From Stereocaulon alpinum (lineage: Eukaryota; Ascomycota; Lecanoromycetes; Lecanorales; Stereocaulaceae): 64,000 nucleotides of DNA. The notes beneath the pieces are model-generated. The model saw only the letters and a program-made list of their open reading frames with translations. It was not told the origin of the DNA and did no database searches. Position 1 is the stretch's first letter. Each line of letters opens with the position of its first letter. Positions 48,744 through 59,130 of this stretch are shown here, piece after piece. Location of the stretch: assembly GCA_018257865.1 (NCBI GenBank), contig JAEUBA010000038.1:186001-250000 (forward strand). Direction: 5' to 3'. Position numbers and translations under genes: made by a program.

Positions 48744-49427
48744 GGCTTCGATGATAAAATTGAATGATCAACGAAAGGGAATGGAAAGACTAGATCCGAT
48801 TAGTTCGAAAGGATTCAGCCGTAAGGTGGGGGCTGACGTGTAATGTCGCGAGGGTCGGGATACTGAAACCTGAGAAATTGTAGCGTAATCGCATGTGGTG
48901 AAGAGCAATGCTTAAGGGTCTGAATCTTGGTTACATCTTGCATTGGTCTAACGTAGCGTACCAGAGTATTGGTAATAGACTGTCAAAAACGCATCATGAT
49001 GTCCAAGGGGCTGGTAGTTTAGACGAGGCATGGGGCTGTGTTGTCCGGAGCTTCCTACGGTTGTCTCCACGTTTTCTGCCTCCGATCGAGATGCACCCGA
49101 GACACCCGGGCTTCTCAAATCAGAATTGGAAGCGGTATTGACTCTACTGGTATGTGGCTTTGCTGCTTATGTTACGGCTGACCGAGCAATTGGGGCGCCG
49201 CCCCCTGCACTTAATCCCCATCTCTACGCATCCATTACTTTCCCATTTTCTTTCTACCTCCTGTCTTGGAATCTCAAACTTGATAAGCTAAGAAATAGAG
49301 AAGGCTGTGAGAATGACTTAACCTTCATCAACAAACGCCGGCAGCTATCACGTAGACCACTACAACAAGCTCGGTCTCCAGCAGCGGTGTTTGATTGCCA
49401 TCCCTTCCCCTCGACTACAGCACAACG
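48744..49427. other. Intergenic, ~680 bp
   Basis: Promoter of the P450 plus the 3' flank of the first UstYa gene. A 161-codon plus-strand frame (49030-49515) overlaps UstYa antisense, lacks recognisable features and is not accepted. Confidence 0.4.
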
Positions 49428-50277
49428 TCATCCATGCAGGGAAAGCCCGTCCGCACCATCGTCACAATGTCCAAAATGTTCTTTGAGAGGTATAGGATTG
49501 ATGGAGTCCCGATAGCACGCCGTTCTCTCAGTGGCCCAGTCGCGGAGAGCAGACCAGTTTTTGCACTTTCGGAACTGGCCGTCTCCAGTGATATTTCGGC
49601 CCCATGAATACAAGAGACTTTCACCTGCTGTGCACATCACATACTGCCTCAGACTGTCAAAACAGTGCATGGAGTGTGCGAACGGATACGTCAAGGGTTC
49701 ATTCCTGGATATCTGATAGAACGTTTTACGAACAATTTTCTAGATACAGTCAGTAACGTGTCTTGGTGTAAAGAATTATAGCGTATACAAGACAGTGAAT
49801 TTGATGATAAGCGTCGATGACATAGACCCCTTTAGAAGAATCGCTTGGTAAGCTCATACTAGCTGGTATCCGACTTTCGGCGGCCCACTGGTGGTCGACA
49901 GCGACAATACCATGAGCGGGTAAAATGCCGTCCCAAAGTTCATCCACCGCTGACTCTTCCTGTGGGTTCATCGAGCTAAAATTCGACCACCAAGTGTACT
50001 GAGTCCATTCATATGACCCAACTGCTAAAGTGTAAGCCTGAGGATGTTGATCGAAGTAACAGTGGAGAAGCATACTGTAGCTGGAATCGCTGGTGATGTG
50101 CTTTGTTCGCTGTTCCATGATGATGGTGAAGAGGGCTGTGGTCGAGATAGACAAAGTGAATATCACAATGTTCTTCCAGTAGAGGATTAGATACTGCAGC
50201 GGTGTTGTTGATACGTATTTTCTTTTCGAAGAACCATCCCAGCCTAACGGGGAGTATGAAAAATCTAGTGGGGCCAT
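49428..50277 (-). CDS. UstYa/DUF3328 family oxidase-like protein 1
   Basis: Exons 50277-49789 and 49739-49428 give 266 residues. A membrane anchor lies at about 29-53 (YLILYWKNIVIFTLSIST). Both family signatures are present: HxxHC as YHQIHCL at the end of exon 1, joined by a 49-bp intron to KIVRKTFYQ, and a second HxxHC in HSMHCFDSLRQYVMCTA. UstYa proteins are copper-type oxidases or oxygenases that cyclise or hydroxylate peptide cores in ustiloxin, phomopsin, asperipin and victorin RiPPs, and also modify the NRPS product cyclochlorotine. The spacing and trailing CKNWSALRDWATE match the family. It is oriented like the P450. Confidence 0.87.
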
Positions 50278-51864
50278 TGCTGGATGTCCTGACTGTAATC
50301 ACAGGATCATTGAGCTTGCAAGCCAAGTCTGCATACGTCGATAGGACTATTCGAGATATTGAAGTGGTGTACACGAAATCGATGTTGAGACTAGAAAAGC
50401 TGGGTACAAGCAGACACGTAACCAACGGGTCGATAGATACCTGCGTGGTGAATGCCGCGATAAACCTGCAATGATAGTCCGTCGTGTATGGATGGGCCTC
50501 TGTGATCCTGCCCAGTGTCTACTGGGGTTCAACTCCTGTGCCACAATGGACGCATCGGTTCAAGCTTTGCTGTTCTTGGAATCTTTTCTGATGCGACGTC
50601 AGCGGTTGCCTCACCGGTTTGAGGCTGTGAGGCGCAGCGTCGATTTATTGCCGGTGGATCCGTTCTAACATCTTGACGTGGCATGGAGCACCATGCATAT
50701 GCTTTGCCATGCGCCAGTGCAGTAAAATGAGCACTAATCGCGTCCTCAGAACAGTAGCAGCTAAAGCAGACCTATGCAGATTGTTCCTTATCTCAGCGGA
50801 GTGTTCCGGTGTGACCAAGAATAAGGTACAGCGAGGATTAGATATCATCGAGATCGCGGACCATTCCCCGGCAATTCGACGTGACATCGATACTGCAGTA
50901 TCCCTACCAAGCTGCTGGCGTTAAAACCATGAGGGTGTAAGACTTGAAGGTGTGTGACTCTTCCTGGGCCACCGAGGCGTCAGCTATTGGTGTAAGCGAC
51001 TTTCTTAATGGAGGGTTTTTGCAAGCATGAGTAAATTTTGCACCCACATTCCTAGACTGGGGATCCTGTGGGAACCTTCCCAACAGACCGTCAGCTTCTC
51101 CACCTAACTTATGTTTTCGCAACCGATCTCGATCGCCGGAATCACAGCTATTTGCGGCTGGATCCGTGAGCGGCACGAATACTTTAGGTGATATCTTAGC
51201 GTTGTTTTCTTTACGTGACGTCTAGCCTAGTGCGAGAATCCAATGCCCTAGGCTTTGGTTGGTTAGTGTAAGATCCTGTAACAGCAGCTGAACGCTGATC
51301 AACTCGTCTAGGGACAGGCCCTGTCCCTAGACGAGTTGAACGCTGATGGGTGGGTTCATTGTTAATATTTTGTGCATTCAGCTGCAATCCTTCGAAGCAA
51401 GGCCGCCATGTGGAGACGTTGCACAGGCCATATGAGGATTTCGAAAACCAGCTATAGAAATATCACAACGATGGATCGTGCGACGCCTCGCAAGTGCATA
51501 AGCAGCTACGTTGTGGGCGCATCGTTGATCGGCTTGTTCAAGGTCATCCGTCGTGCAGACCAACCCCTGTCCTTTATTGGATTCGAAATCAGTGGCATGA
51601 CGTCAACTGGTAGGCATCTGGTAGGCATCTACCATGCCCAGTGTCACGCTACGCGTCTTGATACACATTCAGGTGACACTAGAGGGTGCTAAGGCAGACT
51701 GCTTCGATGGGCAGCCATTGTTACCGGTTGTTGACTACCATAAGCAATCCAGCTGCTCAATGAATCCTTCGTCTTTCCCTCCAACGACTCTCCGCGTGAT
51801 GAAGCTTGGAGTCTTGATCTTTGTCGTTCTGAATTTCGAATTGTAGCTTAGATCTCATCACAAA
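50278..51864. other. Intergenic, ~1.6 kb, with a long palindrome
   Basis: Between UstYa protein 1 and the membrane protein, divergently transcribed. Open frames (50471-50668, 50673-50924) look weakly protein-like but show no recognisable family and no start/splice context. The main feature is the 39-bp palindrome at 51300-51338. Confidence 0.45.
51289..51347. repeat. Perfect 19-bp-arm palindrome flanked by a direct repeat
   Basis: A 19-bp arm (51300-51318), one central base and its exact reverse complement (51320-51338) form a 39-nt hairpin. Flanking it, TGAACGCTGAT occurs at 51289-51299 and again at 51337-51347, overlapping the arm end by 2 bp. The layout resembles a short insertion with a target-site duplication. 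Confidence 0.85.
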
Positions 51865-53432
51865 ATGCCTTCCGGAAACGCTCAAGTGCCTAGATTGCCT
51901 GAAGCGTCGACTGTGAACCCGAAAACAATTATCGCAGTTGGAGCGGTTTTGCCAGCTCTCGCAGCCATTGCCGTAGGCCTTCGCTTTTATGTCAGGATTG
52001 CAAGAACAAAGTCCGTCGGCGTAGATGACTTTCTCATCCTCTTCGCACTTGTGCGTCTTGATTCGAGACATTGCTGTCGAACAGCTATTGACTGACTCCC
52101 ATCAGACTCTTACCATCGCTCTGGGAATCATGATCATCATTGGTAAGCTGGCAATCTTAGAGCTGTCCAAGTTCTTCTTACTTATACATGGATACGACAG
52201 GGTCAGCAGTGCATGCTCTGGCTCAACCAACACCTCTAGGCGATGGTCCAGAAGGCTTTCTGGTCGTCCTGAATGATGCGATTATCATCACTGAGAAGGC
52301 ATACATCTCTCCATTCACCATAGATTGACTGCAGCACAGCTGATTAATCTGTACAGATGAAGTGGACGTTCAATCTCTTGCAGGTGCTCGTTCTGGGTGC
52401 GATCAAGCTATCAGTGCTTTTCTTTTACAGGAGGATCTTTCGCGGAAAGACTTTCGACTACTACTCGAGAGGCATGATCGCTATTGTCGGCACCTGGACG
52501 ATAGCTTTCTTCTTCACAGTCCTCTTCGAGTGCGGAACCAAATTCGAGTATCTATGGTCAACACTTCTGAATCTTCTAACACACTGTACCAACGACTTGA
52601 TGTACCTTAAGGCGTATGCAATCTCCGATGTGATCACAGACGGGCTCATTCTTGTAACGCCAATTCCTATAGTATGTCGAATTTTACTTCAACAGTGTGA
52701 CAGTCATCGGACCTGCTAATGACCTCAGATCTGGCGACTGCAGATGTCTGTGGGCCGGAAGGTAGCAGTGTGTGCTGCATTCTTGCTAGGCCTTGTGTAA
52801 GTTCCGTTGTTGCTTAACATTAAAGAGGAATGCGAGAAAGCTAACGGAACATCTACAGTGCTATTGCGGCAGGATTAGCTCGAGTTGTAATATTTGTCTC
52901 CCAGCTTGCTGGTAAACCCTCACACCCTGCTATTGCTTGTGAGTAGGACCTTTGGCTGACTGGATGATAGATGGCTTCTCAATATCGCAAGGCATCTGTA
53001 AGACCTTCACTCAACGTCTTAGGCTAGTACTAACGGCTTCTATTAGTGATAATAACCACATGGATGTATTGGAGTATGATCGAACTCGGCTTGTCAATCG
53101 TTGCTGCATGCCTTCCAACACTACGACCGCTACTTGGCGATTGGTCTCTCCAGGGATATTACAGATTCCTTCGAAGCTACGTCACCTCACGATCAAAAAC
53201 ATACTCGATGGGACGATACCGGTCCTCCGACTTGGACAGCGAGCAGTCCAAGGATCGTGGCAAAGAGATGGAAGCAAGTTCGAACTCCTCACAAGCTGGA
53301 ATCTTGCCGCCGAATGTTGCTCGAGTGCCAACGGATATCTACCCAATGAAGGACGTGGAAGCGCAAGCCATTGGATCGACCTCGAGGGTCACGGCTCGGG
53401 ATCAATTCGAACGAGCATCGCATTTACAGTAG
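51865..53432 (+). CDS. Fungal rhodopsin-domain (PTH11/SAT5-like) integral membrane protein
   Basis: Exons 51865-52050, 52106-52142, 52201-52298, 52357-52671, 52729-52796, 52859-52938 and 53047-53432 sum to 389 residues in frame. Helices include IIAVGAVLPALAAIAVGLRF, FNLLQVLVLGAIKLSVLFF, GMIAIVGTWTIAFFFTVLFE, VTPIPIIWRLQMSVGRK and MYWSMIELGLSIVAACLPTL. This order (LRFYVRIARTKSVGVDDF, then KLSVLFFYRRIF) is the fungal rhodopsin-domain family, also seen in SAT5-type genes of metabolite clusters. The intron after exon 3 needs a GC donor (AAG|GCATAC). A 27-nt microexon (about 52971-52997) between exons 6 and 7 is possible and also keeps frame. Ligand or role unknown. Confidence 0.75.
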
Positions 53433-54125
53433 ACGTGGCTCAGCCTTACAAGAGAACTGCGAAGAGCCTACTCTATTACGTTACATGAGCCGTAGGGTCA
53501 CCTAGATCCAATTCCAATTCACGCATACACCCATAATCTCTAGAATACGTTTGCTTTCCACTCATCGCCTTTAATGCAGGCGTAGATACATAATTGAGAC
53601 ATAGATCGTGTGAATCATGACCAGAACATCCACTCTGCCCTATCGGCGCAGCTGACATGACGACAGACGTAGTTCTATGTCGTCGATGGTAAGCTCATTA
53701 GACATACAAGGGCACGTGTACACATGAAAGGTGAATACCAAATCTACAACTACCGAGCATCAAAAGCGCTAAGGTCCCAAAACTAGTCTCATGATCTGCT
53801 GCCATTCCCATCAGATCGCCAGCCGCAGGAGCTTGATCGACAGTTCTTCTGTTTCAAAGTCGTGAATCCCTCCGAGCGTGTGCAATCAAGTACTTTTGCG
53901 TATTAGCGTGCATACAAGCATGTTCAGCTATCCGGTACATACGGGGAATCTATGATTGGCTCGAGCCAGCAAATCAAGGTTTATGGGTCTCAGGGACATA
54001 AAATATAAGTAAGCTGATGGATGACCGACGTTCTCCCACAAAGTTCTGGAAAATAGCTTCGATTGCGACCCTTCAACACAACAGCTCAATCTTAATCAAG
54101 ACCAGACCTTCGACGAAGCGAAAAC
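53433..54125. other. Intergenic, ~690 bp
   Basis: 3' flank of the membrane protein and promoter of the tiny secreted-peptide gene. Nothing recognised. Confidence 0.4.
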
Positions 54126-54327
54126 ATGTATCTTGGCAACGTCTTCACCATACTGGTCGCTCTGACCCACTTTGGCTCTATCCTTGCAGCGCCGGGTGAG
54201 TGCTCTTCTTACCAAGGGATATGGTTCTGAAGCTGAACTGCAAACAGTGGCCGAGGCCGAGGCCGAGGCTGGGGCGGTCACTATCCCTAACGAAGATGGG
54301 ACAGAGGACATCGCCGAGCTCTGGTGA
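54126..54327 (+). CDS. Tiny secreted peptide, candidate RiPP precursor
   Basis: Exons 54126-54195 and 54248-54327 encode 49 residues. The first is a clean signal peptide (MYLGNVFTILVALTHFGSIL, cleavage near LAAP). The 52-bp intron has a GTGAGT donor and ACAG acceptor. The mature part is short and acidic: VAEAEAEAG then AVTIPNEDGTEDIAELW. An alternative second intron (54324-54375) would replace the end with a short Cys-containing tail ending at 54403. There is no KR site and no repeated core, both usual in dikaritin precursors. Its place between two UstYa genes is the reason to suspect a peptide substrate. It could equally be an unrelated secreted peptide. Confidence 0.5.
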
Positions 54328-55550
54328 GAAATGCTCTTGTAGAAAAGGTAAGGCCTCCATCTATTTATATATCAGGCTCGCTTTTGGTGATTATGTTTGC
54401 TGACAGCTTGCTGTTTGTAGATGCTCTATAAAGAGAGACGTTGGAAGACGGACTGTTGGTCGCATATTGGGATGTTTACAGTATACATGGGCGTTTTCCG
54501 CGAGATCAGACAAGGCTATGCTACGAGATGCTGTTGGCTTCCTCTCAGATATGCTTCATCCAGTAAGTAGACGAGTATTGTGCAACGAGAATAAATAATT
54601 GATTACCCATTACCTCATTTTGTTTCTTTGAACGCGGGTGTGGCAGTCACTGAACCTTAGTGGTCGAGGACCTAAGGTTGAATAAGCACCAAAAGGAGCT
54701 TTTCCATGTAAATGTTGCCGCTAGCGACTTGCTTGCACCCCCATGATGTCATTCTAAGTTTCATAGCTAAACGTGGCGTGGCGCAATGTTTGCTATGATA
54801 CACACCTTACTCTGCGGCATCGCTTTGGGATCGCCGATATGGAGTAGGTGGAGATGTTTGGAGTATGGTAGATCTCGGACGACAAGGGGACTTGGCCGAT
54901 TGGGCAGAGGTGAGATTCCCAAACATCGGGGTATCAGCTCGGCGTACTTACAAAAAAAGTCCGTGTACTTACAAAGTCCCAAACGTGATTTTTGTAAGTA
55001 CGCCGAGCTTTTTACCAAGATACTACCCGTAGGTACACGGACCTTTCTTGTAAGTATGCCGAGCTGGGACCCGCCAAAGATCCATGTTTGAATTGCGGGA
55101 GAGGAGCGAGTGCGGTGAGATTATATTTCGAAGTTGGGCGCCCGGCTTAGCTTAGACCTATGACTAGCTGTATCCTAAAGGTAATATATGCAACAATAGC
55201 CTAGAAAGTGCCACTTTCGTGCATGAGGAAGAATTACCTGCATTTGTGTCCACAAGCCGCCCCGCTTGATGCTGTTGTCTAGAGTCAGCTAGGGTCGATG
55301 GGATCGAGGCATTGCCGCTCTAACAAGCGCACTATGACCTTATGACACTGTTTCAGCGTGATAGAGTTTCTGGGAACGAAGTCTGCGAGGGCCCTATTCC
55401 CTAACAGGGTCTGCTTCGCCTGGGTGGAACGATAACCCCTGCATCTGTTTTTGCACTCGAAATCCCTGCGATGATCTCTCCTACCTGTCTTGTTCTCAGC
55501 ATTCTTTTGTTATGTCCGTCAGATCATTTGCGTAAGCTCTTTATGTTGCT
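54328..55550. other. Intergenic, ~1.2 kb, with a foldback element
   Basis: Between the peptide gene and UstYa protein 2. An open frame at 54421-54570 is short and has no domain. The inverted-repeat element at 54935-55066 is the main feature. Confidence 0.45.
54935..55066. mobile_element. 132-bp foldback / MITE-like element
   Basis: The ends are inverted: 54935-54956 (CAGCTCGGCGTACTTACAA then A) and 55048-55066, the near-exact reverse complement. An internal 21-bp copy at 54989-55009 perfectly complements the left arm. A second sub-block (agtccgtgtac near 54958) recurs inverted as gtacacggac near 55033. No coding capacity, and no clear target-site duplication was seen. It looks like a small non-autonomous inverted-repeat element or a multiply folded RNA/DNA structure. 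Confidence 0.65.
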
Positions 55551-56414
55551 ATGGCCTACCAACAATTCAAGAATATCAGCGAGGCTGGTGAGGCTGGTGA
55601 GGCTGGTGATGAATGCCGTCTCCTATCAAGCTCAGACCCGGCCCAGCCTTTTGATCGTAGACGCTCATTGAAAGATACATCTAAGCATATCATCATTGGC
55701 TGCCTGATTTGTCTGTTGCTCCTCCTCTCTGTGACCAATGCTACGACGGCAATATACCTTGCGAAGGTAAAGCAAGATCTAGACTACCATAGATACTGTA
55801 TGATTTAGGGAATTTTCCAGAGTCCAAACACCCAGTCACTGACATCAATCAGCCTCCCTCGAATCGGTGGAAGAGTATTGGACGACCTTCGAAACAATGA
55901 CAGAGTTTAGCTCTTCCGACCCAGCCATCGTAGATGCAGCGTGGCAGAAGTATGTCATCAACGGCTTCGTTACGCTCCCCAACTCCTGGGCCGAGAACCG
56001 TCACTGGCCTACTGCAAGACCGATGCCCGGTACTCCTTCCCAAGGGATCTACGTCGTCGATGGGTTTCATCAGTTGCATTGTCTCGTATGGTGATGCCTC
56101 TTCCTATCGTCCGATACAGGATATCTTTACCTTCTAACACCATCGTTTGCCTCTAGATGTCCATTCGCGAAACTATCTCCACCCTCGTTGACGGCAACCC
56201 TGTCTATAACCGCACGCATACGATGCGGCATCTAAATCACTGTTATGATGCTTTGAGGCAGGCGATCGTGTGTAGAGCAGATGATACACCGCTTTATGTG
56301 CCGAAGGATACCTTTTGGGCTGGGGATGGGCAGGAGAGGCGTTGTAGGGATTGGAAGGCGTTGGAGGACTGGGTTATCAGGCATACAGCCTGTCAAGACC
56401 CGGTGGGCTGTTGA
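55551..56414 (+). CDS. UstYa/DUF3328 family oxidase-like protein 2
   Basis: Exons 55551-55797, 55853-56085 and 56157-56414 encode 245 residues. A short N-terminal EAG repeat precedes a membrane helix (IIIGCLICLLLLLSVTNATT, ~45-68). Family features are WAENRHWPTARPMP, QGIYVVDGFHQLHCL ending exon 2, and RHLNHCYDALRQAIVCRAD with a second HxxHC. The trailing CRDWKALEDWVIRH also matches. The GAGGCTGGT unit occurs three times (55581-55607). Two UstYa proteins often act together in one pathway. The 3' end overlaps an antisense patatin-like fragment. Confidence 0.9.
55581..55607 (+). repeat. Triplicate 9-bp repeat in the UstYa 2 N-terminus
   Basis: GAGGCTGGT three times in tandem. It encodes EAG three times and probably varies by slippage. 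Confidence 0.85.
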
Positions 56415-56859
56415 ACAGGCGGGGTTTGCGAAGAATGTCAAAAGAGCATTTGGAAGTGCCATGCCAATCTGTGTTTGATTTAATGGCATGTAGATCCCGG
56501 AATCCGGGACAATTTTGGAAGGAAGGTTTGAAACTACGAGCATTCAAATCTGTAGCAACCCTGAATAATGTTCGCAGCACTTCTGGCAGCCGACTAAGGT
56601 TCTGAAGGTTGAGCCTTTTCAGAAGAAGTGGCGAATCGAGTCCACTGTCCAGGCGAGTAAGGGGAGAAATCCCAGCACCAACGCTTATAAGACAGCTAAT
56701 GTCTGAAAGATACCAGACTCTGGCTGCTTCTTCAAGGGCTTCCTTAGCTGGGTTAGAGAATCCTAGGCCGGGGAAACTCGAGCCGGACGTTTGCGCACGC
56801 AAGGACTCTAAGCGCCCGAATTGAGCATGGAAGCTGAGATTCCCCAATTCGAACAACAC
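56377..56859 (-). pseudogene. Patatin-like phospholipase C-terminal fragment
   Basis: A 160-codon minus-strand frame contains GFSNPAKEALEEAARVW followed by DISCLISVGAGISP. This resembles the strand-helix region downstream of the active site in patatin domains of fungal NLR proteins (NNP-x-ALEEA-x-W, then a CL-SIGTG-like segment). No nucleophile GxSxG segment, oxyanion Gly loop or upstream domain was found on the minus strand to 57850. I read it as a relic, with its end running into UstYa 2. Confidence 0.5.
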
Positions 56860-57847
56860 TCATTGATTTGTTCTAAAGCTATCACTACACCGTTCGTGAT
56901 AGTCACGAGCCGAATATAGCTTGTGGCTTGAACTTGTAGAGGTGTAATAACAACAGCGAGTAGCCAAGAGGTCAAAGGTGCCTGAAGAGGAGGAGGCAGA
57001 GCATAAAGCATTGGAGAGCTCGGGAAAAGGTGCGACGCCTTGTATCTTGCGCCACTCCTCCTCCCAAAGAGCTGTTCCTGGCTCTCTCGGTGCGCCTCCT
57101 ACTCCTCTAGCTATCTAAGAGTTCCTTCACACTCCCTTTGCTCCCCCAACATTCCCCGTAGAGCGGCCACACTCCCTTTCCAAACAAAAACGGTAATGAT
57201 CAATCGGAATTTCGGGTTGGGTATGATATTGTATGCAACAACCTGCATAGGGCAATATAGAGCCTATTCGGGTGGGACGTACTCATTCTACACTACGTCT
57301 GATATCATGGTCGATGACTTCAACTAGCAAAGAGCAGCGCTTTTCACCTCTAGCAGGAAGTTGTAGAGATCTACCATAGGCCTCTTAGTCCTCGAGAGAG
57401 GACAAGGAGTACCAGAGGGACAAAATTACGGTAGTTGACTATTGGACTGGAATGCTAATTGGAGATAGCGTCTTGACTTGGAGGACCCGGAGAGCAGCCG
57501 AAGTTGCTGAAAGAATGCTGTTGTTGCACGAGACGGTACCAAAGTATTCTTATGCTTCTTGTGCAACTTCGTGAATCATATTGTTAATGACTTTGGCTGA
57601 CACTATTGCCAGTCGGCCTCGATCATGGGTAACTTAGGCTTCGGCCACTGATCGGTCCTGATCGGGTAAAATCCATACCTTTCCAAAATGTTGAAGGTTT
57701 CGCAAAGCGAAAGGCCGGAAGGGCCTAATGACGCTTCTGCAGAACAAAGCAATGTCATTCATAACAAGCCAAAAAGAGGCAGACGTGTTGGGGTTTCGTC
57801 TGTTACTGTTTTAGAGGAATCTCTCATCCCTTGGAAATTCATTTCGG
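56860..57847. other. Gap between the patatin relic and the dioxygenase 3' end
   Basis: About 1 kb. Short open frames only, with nothing recognisable. The upstream part of the patatin gene may once have lain here. Confidence 0.4.
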
Positions 57848-59130
57848 CTATCCTTCAAAGGGCGTCTCATACGGTGGCTCAGCCTGGGGTGTGATCCGAG
57901 CGAGATGTCTACGCTGCCCGTTAACCCAGTCGAGCAAAGCACTATGAGAGGCGACACGGTTCTAAGAATATCAACGGCGCTCTTCCATATTAGTTGATAC
58001 CGAAACTTACATCCCAAACTACAACGGTCTTTTCCTGCCATCTAACTCTCACTTGGAAATCTGCCCCGTACGCGATGTGGTCGTACAGAAATTTCAGCAA
58101 AGCTTCGCTCTCTTCCTTCTTGTACCCAACAATATAGCGAGTGACTAAAACTACAGTCAAATCTGATACTAATCGCGATTAGGGAAGTAGAAACCTACAT
58201 TGAGGATTGACGAACAGCGCTTTCTCTCTCGTTATCGGATGAGTCCTGATAAGCGGATGTACATTTGTCACTGGCTCGCGGCGCACAACTGAGCCTTTCG
58301 ACCTGGCAGAATCCGCTTGCTCAATGCCCGAATGAACAGCCTTCAGTCCGTGTAGTCGTTCACGGAAAGCAGGACTCAACCTCTTGTAAGCTTCAGCGGT
58401 GTTCGCGAAAAGAGTATCGCCACCTGATCCAGGCTTATCTAAGATGTAGAGGAATGTCGTGCCAGGCGGCTGTTTCTCGTATGTGACATCGCTATGCCAA
58501 GTCACTGTCGACAGTCGCGATTCGAGGAGTAACTCGTGAGAACGATCATCCTTGCCGCGATGGACCAGGTGAATCTCGGGATGGCCTGTGGGAGCACCAC
58601 TGGTTGGATGAATGTGGTGACGACCGAAGTATTCTCCATACTTCAGAGCGTCCTGGATTGGAAGATCTGCAAAGTCCTGGTCCCTGAATACCAAAACTTT
58701 CCGCTGGGCTGTGAGCGCTGCGAGCTGCGCTTTCCCAGCATCTGTCAAGCTACTCAATTGGATACCGGTGATCTGTGTGCCGATACTAGGGGTGATGTCT
58801 TCTGTTGCGACCCCGGATCTCAGCAGCTCGGGAAAGTTAAGATCTGCTTCAAGACCATGCTCATGGTGCGTGTATGCCTCCAACGGGGGGTACTTTTCAT
58901 CCGGGTTCCAGGTTGGAAGATAATTTTGATACTGTGGAGCTTTGAGCTGACGTCCGACGAATCGTGCAAAGGGCATCTACGTGGGCTTTTTCTTCACCTT
59001 CTTCCTCCAAGTTGCGATGATATTCCTTCCGTCCACCAGCTTGTTCTTTGTAGTCGCCAGTGCCTTGTTTGACGTGTACCGCAGGAGGCTGTGGCGGCGA
59101 TGAGACTGTAGGGGTTGCAATTGGAGCCAT
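57848..59130 (-). CDS. JLP1: TauD/Jlp1-type Fe(II)/2-oxoglutarate sulfonate dioxygenase
   Basis: Non-heme iron dioxygenase that oxidatively releases sulfite from alkylsulfonates such as taurine. Exons 59130-58998, 58939-58199, 58150-58011 and 57961-57848 give 375 residues. Intron 1 (58 bp) joins the Gly/Asp/Lys-rich N-terminus to APQYQNYLPTWNPD. Barrel features include VLVFRDQDF, the iron HxD in VTWHSDVTYE, LDKPGSGGDTLFANT, and after two small introns VVWDNRVASHSALLDW. The Arg/His-rich end (RRHLARITP) carries the distal His and the 2-oxoglutarate Arg. It is divergent from the MFS carrier 584 bp away. Confidence 0.9.

Noticed and set aside
49030..49515. 161-codon plus-strand ORF
   Set aside because: Runs antisense into the UstYa 1 coding end and has no domain or conserved-looking segment.
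54376..54403. Alternative C-terminus with LAF resembling victorin-type cores
   Set aside because: Three residues are too few to mean anything, and there is no Kex2 context. Kept only as a possible splice form.
54421..54570. ORF MLYKERRWKTD after the peptide gene
   Set aside because: Could not be joined in frame to the signal-peptide exon (that splice creates a stop); more likely untranslated.
58897..59130. Separate small protein at the dioxygenase 5' end
   Set aside because: A 58-bp intron (58997-58940) joins this frame to the dioxygenase body, and the combined N-terminus suits the Jlp1 family.
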